DNA of 64,000 nucleotides from Kalaharituber pfeilii. Taxonomy: Eukaryota > Ascomycota > Pezizomycetes > Pezizales > Pezizaceae. The translations under genes and the position numbers were made by a program. The stretch is from assembly GCA_015179045.1 (NCBI GenBank), contig WHUZ01000052.1, positions 310,001 to 374,000 on the forward strand, given 5' to 3'. The stretch's first letter is position 1. Each line of letters opens with the position of its first letter. The notes beneath the pieces are model-generated. The model did no database searches. It saw only the letters and a program-made list of their open reading frames with translations, and was not told the origin of the DNA. Of the stretch, positions 1-9,972 are shown one piece after another.

Positions 1-3000
1 GCAGTGGGGTACCTGAAGCATTATGGTAAAGGTAGGATACCTGAACGTTGGGGGGAGCTCGGTAGTGGGGCATGTATGGAGGGAGAATATTTTCAAAGAA
101 CAGTGGGAGCTGGGATGGGAAGCGGAGGGGTGGAAGACAAGGGTAGGAGGTGAGTGGAAGACAAGTTCCCACCCAAGTCTGGAAAGGATAGGAGAAGTAG
201 GAGAGAAGAGAGGGGTGGTTGGCTGGGAAAAGAAGGGGAGGCACGGGATGGAAAGAAGGGGGGATAGTAATGTAGCTTGGGGTAGAGTAGGGGAGGTGTG
301 GGTAGGGGGGGTATATGTGGATGGAAACTGGAAAGGGGAAGAATTCGAAGGATGGCTGGAGAAGGTTCTGGAGGTAGAAGGAAACTGCATACTGCTAGGA
401 GACTGGAATGCACACAGTGAGATGTGGAGCTTGGAAGGGACGGGGGAGAATAGCAGAGGGAGGATTCTAAGAGAGAGAATGGAGCAGGCAGGTTTTAGCC
501 TAGCAGGTGAGAGAGTAGGGACATGGAGGAGAGAGGTAGAAGGGAGACTGAGGGAGTCAAGAATAGATCTGGTATGGTACCGAGGGGTGAATGGAGTAGA
601 AGTGGAGTACCTGAATCTAGGCTCGGATCACTCAGCACTGGTGGTAGAGTTTGAGGAGAAGGAGAGAGAGAAAAGGGAAGAGGAGAGGGTACGTATAGAT
701 TGGGATCGGATGGAGAAGGAGGTAGAGGGGTTGAATGGGGAGTGGGGTGAGCAGGAGAAAAAGAAGTGGATAGAGAGAATAGGTGAAGGGGATGCGTACC
801 AGAAGCTCAAGAGATGGAAAAAGTTACTAGAGAGGAAGGTACGAGTAAGCGGAAGGAGCAAGAAGTGGTGGAGTGAGGAGATTGAAGAGTTAAGAAAGGA
901 GGTGAACAGGCTTGCAAGGGGAGGAGTAGGAGCTCGTGCAAGATTGGAAAATGAGGAGAGAGTGAGGGGCTGGAAGGCGGCGGTGCGGAAGATGAAGTGG
1001 AAAATCCGAGAAGAGAAGAGAAGGTGCTGGAGAGATTTCATAGAGGAGGAGGGGATCAGCGATCCGTGGAGGTTAGTGAGAGTAGCAAAGGACCCCTTTT
1101 GGAGAGGAGATAAGATGGGGACTCTTACAGATGACGAGGGGAAAGAGCTGGTAGGAGACTCAGAGAAGGCAGAAGCATTAGTAAAGAGAAATTTTGCCTT
1201 TGAAGAAGAGGAGGGGAGGGAGGAGGTTGGAAGAGAAAAGGAGAGAGGCAGGCGGGACGTGAGCGAGGAGGAGAGAAGGAGAGTGGAGAGAGAGGTGAGA
1301 GAGGCCTTAAGAAGAACAAAGAACACCTCAGCACCAGGTCCGGATGGAATCGGGTACCGCCTCATTAAAGCGGCATTGAAGACGCCATTGGGAGACCAGC
1401 TGGTAGGTGAAATTGCAGAGAAGTGGATCCAGAACTCAACACCCAGAGAGTGGAAGGAGATGAAGGTCGTCATGATACCAAAGCCAGGCAAGGATATCAA
1501 AACGACGAAGGCTTGGAGACCAATCAACCTGATCAACTGCATAGGGAAGATCGGGGAGAAAGTCATGGCAAACAGGCTTCAGAAGGAGACTGGACTTTTC
1601 CATAGACTGCAGCTGGGGGCTAGGAAGGGGAGGAATGCAGTGCAGGCAATGGCAAGGGCAGTGACAAAGACACAAAGGTGCCTGCATAGAGGGGGGGAGT
1701 AGCATGGGTTACGGCGGATGTAAAGGGGGGGTCCAATATTGTCAGAAAGGAGGTGGTGCTGAGGAGAGTAGAAGAAAAGGGGAGCGAGGAGGTAAGAAGG
1801 AAGAGGGAGTGGCTGGAGGACTTCATGGGGATGAGAGAATTTAGTGTAGAGTGGGATGGAAGAGAGAGAGGGAGAGGAAGAGCAAATGTGGGGGTCCCAC
1901 AAGGGTCCCCCCTATCACCGGTGCTCTTCCTGATATTCATGGCACCAACAATGGAGAATATTGAGAGGAGAGTCAGGGGGTAGCAACAGGAGTAGAAGTA
2001 GAGGCTCCATCATATGTGGATGATATAGCTGTAACGGTCCTAGACTGGCATGGCTATTGGGATATGGGGAGGCTGAGAGAGAAGGTAAAAAGGAGGTGAA
2101 GGAGGTGGCAGAGGAGGATCAGATCCCACTGGAAGAGTCGAAGTGGGAGATGATAACGTTTGGCGTAGGAAAGAGGCAGAAGAAGGAGGGGGAGTTTCTG
2201 AAATGGCTGGGGGTCATCTTTGATGAGAATTTGACCTTCACGGCACACTGGAAAAACAGAGTCAGCAGAGCAAGAAGGTTGACCGGAGCACTAGCGGGGT
2301 TGGGAAATAGGGATTGGGGAATAAGCCCGAGGAGCTGGAGACAGATTTATACGGGCATGATTAGAGCGGTAGCCATGTGGGGTAGTGAGATAGGTTGGAG
2401 AGGACAGAAGGAATGGAGAAGAGATATGGAGAGAGTACAGCTGCAAGCATTAAAGAAGGCAGCTGGAGGGGGGAGAGGCACAGGGGTAGAGGGGGTGAAC
2501 GCAGTGTGCGGAGTGGAGGGGGTGGAGGTGATCCTGGACGCAGCACAGGCAAGGGCGATGGTTCGGGAAGTGGAGGTGCCATCGGAGCTTGCAGAACTAT
2601 GCACAGGAGATTTCAGGAGAGGGAATGAGGAGAAGGAGGAGGGGATGAGAAACTGGAAGGACTGGGGGGTGCAGTGGGCCCTGGAAGAGGGGGATGGATA
2701 TGAAAGCGTTTTGGACCGCTGGCAGGGGCAGTGGTCAAGGTTCTCGGAGGAGGGCGAGGAGATCTCATGGGGAGGAGAGTGTGAGAAGGTGAAAGTGGAG
2801 TGCGCAGAGAGGCTAGGTAGAAAGGGGGGAGGGAGAGAAGAGTGGGAGACCTCGGTTGAGGAAGCCGGAAGAGGGAGAGCGGTTCTCTTCTCGGATGGCA
2901 GTAAGGTCGGGGACAGCAAGGTGGGGGCGGGGGTGTGGGGGAGATCAGCGGTGGTGGCGGAGTAGTAGGGAGAACGGCGACGGTTTTTGACGGGGAGGTG

Positions 3001-3826
3001 AGGGGGTGAGAAGGGCGCTGGAGGGTGTACCGGAGGAGGTACCGGTCCTGGTTTGCTTAGACTCTGAAGCTGCTGTCATGGCGATTCAGAAGGCAGGCAG
3101 GGAGGGAAAAGGAAAGACGGAGGATGTGAGAAGGGTGGTGAATGCAGTGGCGAGGAGAAAGAAGAAGGGGGGGGATGCGAAACTGTTGTGGGTAAAAGCT
3201 CATATCGGAATCGCAGGCAACGAGAAGGCGGATGAGTGGGCGAAGAAGGGGACGGTGATGCAGGGAAAGGAGGTGGCCACCGGAAGCGGGGTGCGCCAGA
3301 GGGTGAAGGCGTGGAGGAAGGAGAAGAGAGAAGTGGAGGGCTTTGGAGGAGGAAAGGTCATGGAGGGGAGTAGGATGGCGACATCAAACTTCACTGCATT
3401 GCGACTGGAGCGAGGAAGGTGCGCTAGGTGGTTGAAGAAGCTAGGGGTGGCGGAATCGGATAGGTGCAGGTGTGGGGAGGTGCAAACGGGGGAGCATCTC
3501 GCTTTCCGATGCAGAAGTCAGGAGAACCGCCCAGAAGGTTTTGAGATGTGGAGCGACATGGGAAAGGAGTGGAAAAGAAAGGCGGAGAATGGGGAGGAGT
3601 ATGACGTTTTAGAGAATTTCTTCGCTGGGGTCAAGTTCTAGAAGGTAGGAGAGCGCGGGGTCAAGTTCTAGAAGCTAGGAGAGCGGGGGCGACGGCCGTG
3701 GGGGCCATGTATGTAGAGAGTTAGTTTAGCCTGTCTCCGGGCTATGAGGGCTTGCCCAGGGACCCTGCCATGGCTTAGTGCTACAAGCGGGGTTATGTGA
3801 TTTAAAAAAAAAAAAAAAAAAAAAAA
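1..3826 (+). mobile_element. LINE-A copy 1, 5' end outside window
   Basis: Non-LTR retrotransposon copy. It enters the window just upstream of its ORF2 and ends in 24 A's at 3803-3826. The 3' UTR carries the LINE-A tail: an element running from CCCTGC to GCGGGG that can form a 6-bp stem, then GTTATGTGATTT and poly(A). A short tandem duplication containing GTCAAGTTCTAGAA lies at about 3631-3684 and recurs in copy 2 but not in copy 3. The target duplication cannot be checked because the 5' end lies outside. The coding strand is strikingly purine-rich throughout. Confidence 0.93.
23..3641 (+). pseudogene. LINE-A ORF2 (endonuclease-RT-RNase H), five frameshifts
   Basis: Encodes the LINE polyprotein that nicks target DNA and reverse transcribes the element. 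The ATG at 23 opens an APE-type endonuclease (LGDWNAHSEMW, GSDHSAL). RT follows with APGPDGIGYRL, IPKPGK, WRPINLIN, GVPQGSPLSPVLF and SYVDD. RNase H has FSDGS, a Glu in FDGEVRG, CLDSEA and GNEKADEW, and a C-terminal Cys/His cluster (CRCGEVQTGEHLAFRC) closes the protein. Against copy 2 it lacks one base at about 1697, 1983, 2083, 2963 and 3006, four of them in G runs, so it reads as several open segments. Without these deletions the frame would be continuous. It is either a dead copy or a product of homopolymer base-calling errors. Confidence 0.9.
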
Positions 3827-4677
3827 CCAACTTATCCACTCCCGTGAAGCCCGTATATCTCACGTATCGAGCGTCTCTATCCCTGCATTCAGCTCCTATA
3901 GCTTCGGATTACATTCTCTAATCTCCCATATGCCTTAACGAGCACCTCCCAGGCTTGTAGGTCTACTGCCCACCTGGTGTTTACACTCAATATAAGTATA
4001 TTACGCCTCCAAGGCGGTATGCTTGTGACGGCAGTTGACTGTTATTGAAACGGTATCATCCCTTACGTCCCTGTTGTTATATTATGTAGATCATGATTAA
4101 TACGCGCTTGTTGTTGCTTGTTTCTATTGTTATTTCCGCACTTATCTAAAATGTGCCATATCTGGTATTTACATGTTCAGTCTATTTGTATCTTCACTTG
4201 TGTGCGATTCCTGCGACTCTGCGCTCAATAGACTTAATCATATCGACCTCAGATTCCTTCACCTGAATACATATTGCTCCTGACTGCGTCTACTCCGTAG
4301 GACCTATATCTTTGACAACTGTCTGTACAAGATGCATGAATACATGACGAAACAAGAACGCAGACGAAATAAAATAAATAGCTCTTTGAACCGTTTACTG
4401 CCCTGCCTCCGATATATCCATTATCCACCGTATAATATCAGACACGTATAGAAAAAATGAAAAGAACATGAAAGTAGAAGAAAACTAGAAAAAAATTGAA
4501 CATGTAGATGTGCTCAGAATTGCACTGTCCGCCATTGTTTTTTTCTGCTACACATTTTCGACCTGCTATTTCAGGCCATGTAGTTCAAAACAACCGATCA
4601 ACCTTATGCTAGCAAACATTGGATTAAAGGAGCAAGTTTGCATCTTACCGTGTCTGGTAGGGACAGTTAGACACGAC
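3827..4677. other. Intergenic, no gene seen
   Basis: AT-rich sequence between the LINE-A poly(A) and the stop codon of the zinc-finger gene. I see no ORF with coding character, no repeat and no element boundary. The part from about 4500 to 4677 probably contains the 3' UTR of the minus-strand gene. Confidence 0.5.
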
Positions 4678-5649
4678 CTACAACTCTTCTCCGTCATATC
4701 CGCGACCCAAAGCACGTTTATAGTGATATTCACACTTGGGCCATGGAAATGGAGCGAAGTTGCCACACATATGAGTCGCTGGCGAATCACAATCTTCGCA
4801 CTCAACTTCAGGTTTGGCAACGACTGGAGTTGCAGTCTCCCCCGAGCTCCCAGTTACCGGGGTGTCGTTGGTAAGTTTCTTGTCGGCTACCGATTCCTCA
4901 GCGACCTTGTCTTCAGGTCTGGCCGATGTTTCAGTGACCTTGTTTTCAGATTCTTCCATCTTCGCGTTAGCTACCTTGCGCCTCTCGGCCTTAGCTTTAC
5001 GCGCTTTGGCTCTTCGTGCGCGTTTGGCTTCTGATGCTTTGACGTCTGGAACCTTCTTAACTGGTGGCTTCTCATCAGGCTCTCCGGGGCACTTATGCTT
5101 CGAAAGACGCTTGCGGGATTCGAATTTCTTGCCGCACTCATCACAAGACCGGGATTGTGTTGAACGCCGACATGTATTTGCGAATTTCTCTCTCTCGCGG
5201 AGCCTCTCTCTCTTGGCCGCCCTGGAACGCTTGCGGGCCAATCTTTTCCGTTCTCTGTTCGCGCGGTTGCCTTTCGACTCAACTTCCTTCTTCGAGAAGA
5301 AGTCTTGCTGAGGGCAGCCGTTTAGGATATCAAGAAGGAAATCGAAAAGGGTCGACTTGAGGACCTCAACCGGAGTGGTATCCAGGCCGTGGTGCTTTGC
5401 AACTGCGATCACCGTTTGCAGCAATTGGGAATGGAACACAGGCTCTAGCGTGAGCCAGAACACTTTTCCGTCCTTACCCTTGGCTGCGAGTGTCGTACGG
5501 GCAAGCAACTCCGAAGCTCGAACAAACAGAGCCTTCCCCAAAACCGATAAAACCGTAAGTTTGGAGGCCTCATCTTTCGTTCCGGACCTGAGCTGCGTTT
5601 GTTGTTGTGGCTCTGAAGCGGGGACTTCAGATGCCTGGTTGGAGACCAT
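4678..5649 (-). CDS. Putative nuclear zinc-finger protein, basic/coiled
   Basis: A 323-residue host protein of unknown function. The N-terminal third (from about residue 30) looks globular. It is followed by a strongly basic Arg/Lys/Glu stretch, then a zinc-finger-like motif CDECGKKFESRKRLSKHKC with C-x2-C-x12-H-x-C spacing, shorter at the last ligand than a standard C2H2 finger. A second Ala/Lys/Arg-rich helix and an acidic linker lead to a C-terminal Cys/His cluster (CEDC, THMC, KCEYH) resembling a B-box-like fold. The open frame extends to 5757, but a TATA box lies inside that extension, so the ATG at 5649 (MVSNQ) is chosen. No intron is needed. DNA or RNA binding is inferred only from composition and fingers. 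Confidence 0.7.
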   Translation of the reverse strand: MVSNQASEVPASEPQQQTQLRSGTKDEASKLTVLSVLGKALFVRASELLARTTLAAKGKDGKVFWLTLEPVFHSQLLQTVIAVAKHHGLDTTPVEVLKSTLFDFLLDILNGCPQQDFFSKKEVESKGNRANRERKRLARKRSRAAKRERLREREKFANTCRRSTQSRSCDECGKKFESRKRLSKHKCPGEPDEKPPVKKVPDVKASEAKRARRAKARKAKAERRKVANAKMEESENKVTETSARPEDKVAEESVADKKLTNDTPVTGSSGETATPVVAKPEVECEDCDSPATHMCGNFAPFPWPKCEYHYKRALGRGYDGEEL

Positions 5650-5730
5650 TTCGGGTGTTAAAAAAAAAAACAAACAAAGGTCGTTGCCTGGTGAACTTTC
5701 ATCACAAGTTGGCTTTATAACTACCCCCCT

Positions 5731-5737
5731 TTTATAA
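5731..5737 (-). promoter_or_regulatory. TATA box of the zinc-finger gene
   Basis: On the minus strand the sequence reads GGTTATAAAAGGGG, 82-88 bp upstream of the ATG at 5649. The position is suitable for a fungal core promoter, and it excludes the longer upstream reading of the frame. Confidence 0.5.
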
Positions 5738-5759
5738 CCGATTGCTAGCCGGTGCACAA

Positions 5760-6166
5760 CCCCCTGCGATTATGGCAGCAGGGATTTCGCTTCTGCGAGG
5801 CGGCGGCGCTCCGGGGTCTATGGAGTGTCGCGACAAGCATGACAAGCGTGCCAACACGTCCTGCAGATGCATGCAAGTGTAGAAGCACACTCGGCTGTTG
5901 CTAAACCAAGGGGACTACTCGTTGCCAGCATTTAGTGATGCAGGTGGGGGCCAAGTTACAGGCCGTGTGAGCGGTCTGTGAGCAGGTGAGGCTGAGGTCT
6001 ATACCTGACTATGGAAGCAAAATTGCATGGAAAATACCCGTCAGTAGCAATATCCATTCCCGATCCGGTAGACTTTTCTCGCACGGCTATAACGGCCCTA
6101 CCTGTATCACTAAATACCAGTAATGAGTACTAGGGCAGAGCTGTCCGAGGTGGCACCCTTTCACCT
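5760..6166. other. Intergenic, no gene seen
   Basis: No credible ORF, RNA gene or repeat was recognised here. It presumably includes upstream sequence of the minus-strand zinc-finger gene. Confidence 0.4.
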
Positions 6167-6178
6167 CCCCTCCATGCC

Positions 6179-6234
6179 TATCGCATAGCCCACAGGGCGG
6201 CATGCGATTAATGATATTAAAAAAAAAAAAAAAA
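6179..6234 (+). mobile_element. 56-bp hairpin-only LINE insertion
   Basis: Consists only of the shared type-1 LINE tail: ATCGC, the apical hairpin GCCC-ACA-GGGC, GGCATGCGAT, TAATGATATT and 16 A's. It is flanked by the 12-bp duplication CCCCTCCATGCC at 6167-6178 and 6235-6246. It starts one base before the 5' foot of the stem. Confidence 0.9.
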
Positions 6235-6246
6235 CCCCTCCATGCC

Positions 6247-7660
6247 ACACCGCTCCACCGCATTGCCGTACCCTTTCACCACCCCTCCAAGCCACACTGC
6301 TCCACCGCATTCTCGTAGATTGAGCCTTCCATTCTCCCATTTCTCGTGCCGTTGAAAGGGCCCCACAATAGCTGTCAGATTGAGCTCATATGCATACATC
6401 TCGCGACGTTGAAAGGGACCCGACATACCTGTGAAAATTGACCTCATTCTGCCATTGTGGTGTTGTCGATTGGGCCCTATGGTACGTGTCAGATTCAGCT
6501 CACATTCACACATCTCGCGACGTTGAAAGGGACCCGCCGTACCTGTGTACTGAGCTCACATTGCCACATGGGGGGGAATGCGAAACTGTTGTGGGTTAAG
6601 GCTCACATCGGAATTGCAGGGAATGAGAAGGCGGATGGGTGGACAAAGAAAGGGACGATGGAGAAGGGGAGGGAGGTGGCCACCGGGAGTGGGGTGCGCC
6701 AAAGGATAAAGGCGTGGAGGAAAGAGAAGAGAGAGATAGAGGGGTTCGGAGGAGGAAAGGTCATGGAGTGGAGTAGGGTGGCGACATCAAACTTCACTGC
6801 ATTGCCACTGGAGCGAGGAAGGTGTGCAATATGGTTGAAGAAGCTGGGGGTGGCGGAATCGGATAGGTGCAGGTGTGGGGAGGTGCAAACCGGGGAGCAT
6901 CTCGCTTTCCGATGCAGAAGCCAGAAGAACCGTCCAGAAGGTTTTGAGAGGTGGAGCGACATGGGAAAGAATTGGAAGAGAAAGGCGGAGAATGGGGAGG
7001 AATATGACATTTTAGAGAATTTCTTCGTTCTAGAAGTTAGGAGAGCGGGGGCGACGGCGCGATGGGGCCATGTACGTAGAAATCTATTTTAGCCTGTCTC
7101 CGGCTTGCCCAGGGACCCTGCCATGGCCACGTGCTACAAGCGGGGTTATGTGAATTAAAAAAAAAAAAAAAAAAAAATCACATTGCCACATCTCACACCA
7201 TCGAAAGGCCCTTGCAGTACCTGTCAAGTAAATCTCATGTTGCCATACGTCGTGCTGTCAAGAGAGGCCTACCATACCTGTTGAAACTGAACTCTTCCTG
7301 CCATTCTCGTGCCGTCGAAAGGGCCCTGCAGTACGTGTCAATGTCAGTTTGAGCTCCTGCTCACACAATCTCGCGACTCTGAAAGGGACCCGCCATACCT
7401 GTAAATTCAGCTCACGTTGCCACATCTCACACCGGGCCCTGCGGTACCTGTTAAGTTAAGTTCATGCTCACACATCTCATGATGTTACAAGGGACCCGCC
7501 ATACCTGTGAATTGAACCCACGTTGCCACATCAAGCACCGCGAAATCTCATGTTGCCATATCTCGCACTGTCAAGAGAGGCCTGCCAAACCTGTTAATAG
7601 AGCTCATTCTGCAGCATTTCGTGCTGTCGAGGGAGACCTGCTAATATGTGTGAGTAAGTC
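6247..7660 (+). repeat. Degenerate ~57-bp minisatellite array
   Basis: Imperfect tandem units of about 56-58 bp, each with a CACATCTCGCG-like segment, (G)AAAGGG(A/C)CC(C/T)G, (G/C)TACCTGT and TGAGCTCA. Two kinds of unit tend to alternate: one with GACGTTGAAAGGGACCCG and one with GCCGTCGAAAGGGCCC. This gives a repeat period near 114 bp (for example 6397 to 6511). The array is split by LINE-A copy 3. Inverted relatives occur near 23.8-24.7 kb. Confidence 0.75.
6570..7177 (+). mobile_element. LINE-A copy 3, 5'-truncated (608 bp)
   Basis: Carries the end of ORF2: the last RNase H motif (AHIGIAGNEKAD), the connecting region and the Cys/His cluster CRCGEVQTGEHLAFRC, in an open frame up to about 7030. 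The LINE-A tail and poly(A) follow. The 14-bp duplication TCACATTGCCACAT lies at 6556-6569 and 7178-7191. It inserted into the minisatellite. Its sequence groups with the 3' part of copy 1 rather than that of copy 2. Confidence 0.92.
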
Positions 7661-7830
7661 GTGTGATGTGTGAGTAGGTTGTGCGATGTGTGAGTAGGTT
7701 GCGTGATGTGTGAGTAGGTTGGGCGATGTGTTGCCTCGCCTCGAAGAAGGACGGAGCAGGACGAAGAAGGACGGAGAAGGACGAAGAAGGACGAAGAGGG
7801 ATGAAGGACGAAGAGGGACAAAGAAACTAC
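7648..7830 (+). repeat. Two adjoining short tandem repeats
   Basis: About four copies of a 20-bp unit beginning GTGTGAGTAGGTTG at 7648-7735, followed by a GGACGAAGA-type array with 9-12 bp spacing at about 7743-7825. They lie at the right end of the minisatellite. Confidence 0.8.
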
Positions 7831-8589
7831 ATGTCGGATTGCGCATATTGGAACTCCCATTAACAAAAGCATGTTCCTATTTTTGGATCGTGGGTGATGA
7901 CTCTTTGTTCTTGGTTCTCGCTTTTTTCCGTTTTCAATACTAGCGAAGGTTGTAGGTCATGAGTTTAGTACGTAGTTTCCTTCACGCACTTTAGCCGTGC
8001 GCCAGCAGGCCTACAAACAGGAAATAATCCCTTGAAAATAAATAAATAAATAAATATAACAGAGCTATTTCAGCTGGCTACCGTGCTACTAGCTAATATT
8101 AGCATCGCGCGAGTTTAATACAATACCCTAGGGGCTTGGTACGAGACTATACAGTACCCATAGAACAGGAGCTGGATATAGAGGAGATGCAACTCTCGAA
8201 ATCTCAGCCGGGTAGCTTCACATGGCCTAACGGCAATACTTATAGAAAATGTATTTGGATTCGAACTGGGTCGGTTCCATGCTTGGTTAGCGGGAGCAGG
8301 TTCGAGTCCTCCCACCCCCGGCTATTTTTATTATAACTTTTTTAAATTAGGGTTTTGATGTATACTAGTATAAAGTATAAAAGAAGTGCCAATGCGTTCG
8401 CGAGAAGGATACTGTACTACTACCTGGTTACGAGACTACTGTACTACAGTAAAGTAAATAGGGCACGCGAGTAATGATAAAAAAAGGACATAGGCTAGCA
8501 GCGTGTATGCGCGGTTACGTGACCAAAAAAAGGATTACTGTACAAGTACTACGAGAGGGTTATGCAACCGGTAACGTGCAACTACTGAT
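7831..8589. other. Intergenic, AAAT microsatellite, no gene
   Basis: Contains an (AAAT)n run at about 8037-8060 and isolated pol III B-box-like motifs near 8256 and 8299 that do not fold into a tRNA. No coding sequence was recognised. Confidence 0.5.
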
Positions 8590-9094
8590 GGCTTTTGCAT
8601 CTTGTAACGGACGTAGGAGAGTATAGCAGGATTTTGCGGCAACATAGGCCACTGGAATATCTGGGGACTAGGAGGGTAGCCACACTTGCAGGCATGCTGG
8701 GGAACAAGGGTCTGCGGCAGTGGAGACACCAGAGAGGGAAGGGCGACTCACCGGAGTGTAGGTGGTGCGGCAAAGCCCTCGAGAACTTTGCTTACATTAT
8801 GAATGAATGCGAGGCGTGGAAGAAAAGACTGCCGAGAGGGGAGATGGGGTTGAAGCAGCCAACGAAGACAGAGGGGGAAGGAGACAAGCTGGCGGAGGTC
8901 TTAGATTGGGCGGCAGAGTAATTTCCTTTAATCTCTTATTTCGTTATTCTTCACCCTCCTACCTGTTCATCTTACTTTTCTTTTATTTCCTTATTCTCTA
9001 CCGTTGGACGTATCATGTATCTAACTCCTCGCCATAGCCTATAAGGCGGCATGCGAGTAATGAAATAAAAAAAAAAAAATAAAAAAAATAAAAA
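8590..9094 (+). mobile_element. Truncated LINE (D-like), C-terminal end + tail
   Basis: Encodes only the last ~100 residues of a LINE ORF2, ending in the Cys/His cluster (CRWCGKALENFAYIMNEC, where the usual His position is Tyr) and DWAAE-stop at about 8921. A 3' UTR and the type-1 hairpin follow, with apical stem GCCT-ATA-AGGC, then an interrupted A-rich tail. The 5' boundary is approximate; GATGG on both sides could be a short target duplication. Confidence 0.8.
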
Positions 9095-9114
9095 GATGGG
9101 TCGCGGTAGAGGAG

Positions 9115-9145
<31 letters not shown>

Positions 9146-9487
9146 CATTACTCGCATGCCGCCCTCTGGGCTATGGCGAGGTGCTAAATACATGAAATTG
9201 AATATATAAGGAAAAGTGAAGAAAATGAAGACTGCTCTGTTTCCTATCTCCCTGCCCAATCCATTAGTTCCCACAGCTTGTCTCTGTCTTCGTCCTTGTC
9301 TGTCTTTGGGTGGCGGAGGTCGTCAATGCCTCGGGGGCATTTCTGTTTCCACACCCGGCAGTTTGTCAATATGTGTTGTGTTGTCTCGGCTTCCTCGCCG
9401 CACCATCGGCAATCTGGGCTGTCTGCTGTCCCCACCCTGTGTTTCCACGCCCGTAGGCCCTTGCCTCCTATGATGCCCGCCAGGGTA
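9115..9487 (-). mobile_element. Truncated LINE (D-like), 373 bp
   Basis: Minus-strand 5'-truncated LINE. It encodes the C-terminal Cys/His cluster CRWCGEEAETTQHILTNC and ends MDWAGR-stop, then a 3' UTR, the type-1 hairpin (GCCC-AGA-GGGC) and poly(A), read here as T's at 9115-9140. GGTAGAGGAG at 9105-9114 and 9488-9497 is the target duplication. It interrupts the host-gene remnant that resumes at 9488. Confidence 0.9.
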
Positions 9488-9972
9488 GGTAGAGGAGTTT
9501 CGGAAAGCGCACTCGGGCCGGGGGAAGCCGCTGGCCAACTACAACTCCCACCGGCGCCGCGACCCGCAGCTTAGGGAAGCCGTGTGGCAACTCCTCCCAG
9601 AGGGGTTTAGACTTCGCTATCTGTCCAAGGGGGTCACAGTGGCTCGGGAACGAGCAGCCAGGGCGGCTGAGCATGCTCGGGAACGCGAGGCGGCAGTCGT
9701 GGAATACCGTTCCCAGATTCCCAGGTCACTTTTCAAAATCAACCCCCCTCTGAGCGCCCACAGTTTCCGTGCACCCCGCACCGCGTGACTGCCGCGCCAC
9801 GTCCGGCGCGGTTGTCTGGGGCCAGCTCTACACGGTCATCGCGGGGTTGCAGGCCTGCGGCTTCGACGCGGAGATACCGGGCGCGCTGACAGGGGGTACG
9901 ATCATCCAGCACCAGTACCGGTACCGCTGCGCGGCGAGGGACGGGCGGTGGCGGATTTGGAGGGCGTTGTAA
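9488..9972 (+). pseudogene. Remnant of an unidentified GC-rich host gene
   Basis: Two open stretches in different frames look like real protein: about 9488-9785 (VEEFRKAHSGRGKPLANYNS, later an Arg/Glu/Ala-rich helix and RSQIPRSLFKINPPL) and about 9800-9972 (GAVVWGQLYTVIAGLQACGF, ending RIWRAL-stop). High GC and Arg/Ala-rich composition set them apart from the LINEs. The upstream part is cut by the minus-strand LINE at 9115-9487, and the final stop codon overlaps the start of the foldback element. The family is not recognised. A short intron between the stretches is also possible. Confidence 0.45.

Noticed and set aside
628..1566. Long open frames antisense to LINE-A (also 48985-50364, 51486-52601, 60785-61519)
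   Set aside because: They are Ser/Pro/Leu-rich mirror images of purine-rich codons and have no motifs.
6247..7660. CRISPR-like array
   Set aside because: Units are degenerate and contiguous without unique spacers, and the genome is eukaryotic.
8217..8327. Possible tRNA or tRNA-derived SINE (GGTTCGAGTCC and a TGGCCTAACGG-like A box)
   Set aside because: The distance between boxes is too long, the T stem has a mismatch and no acceptor stem can be formed on either strand.
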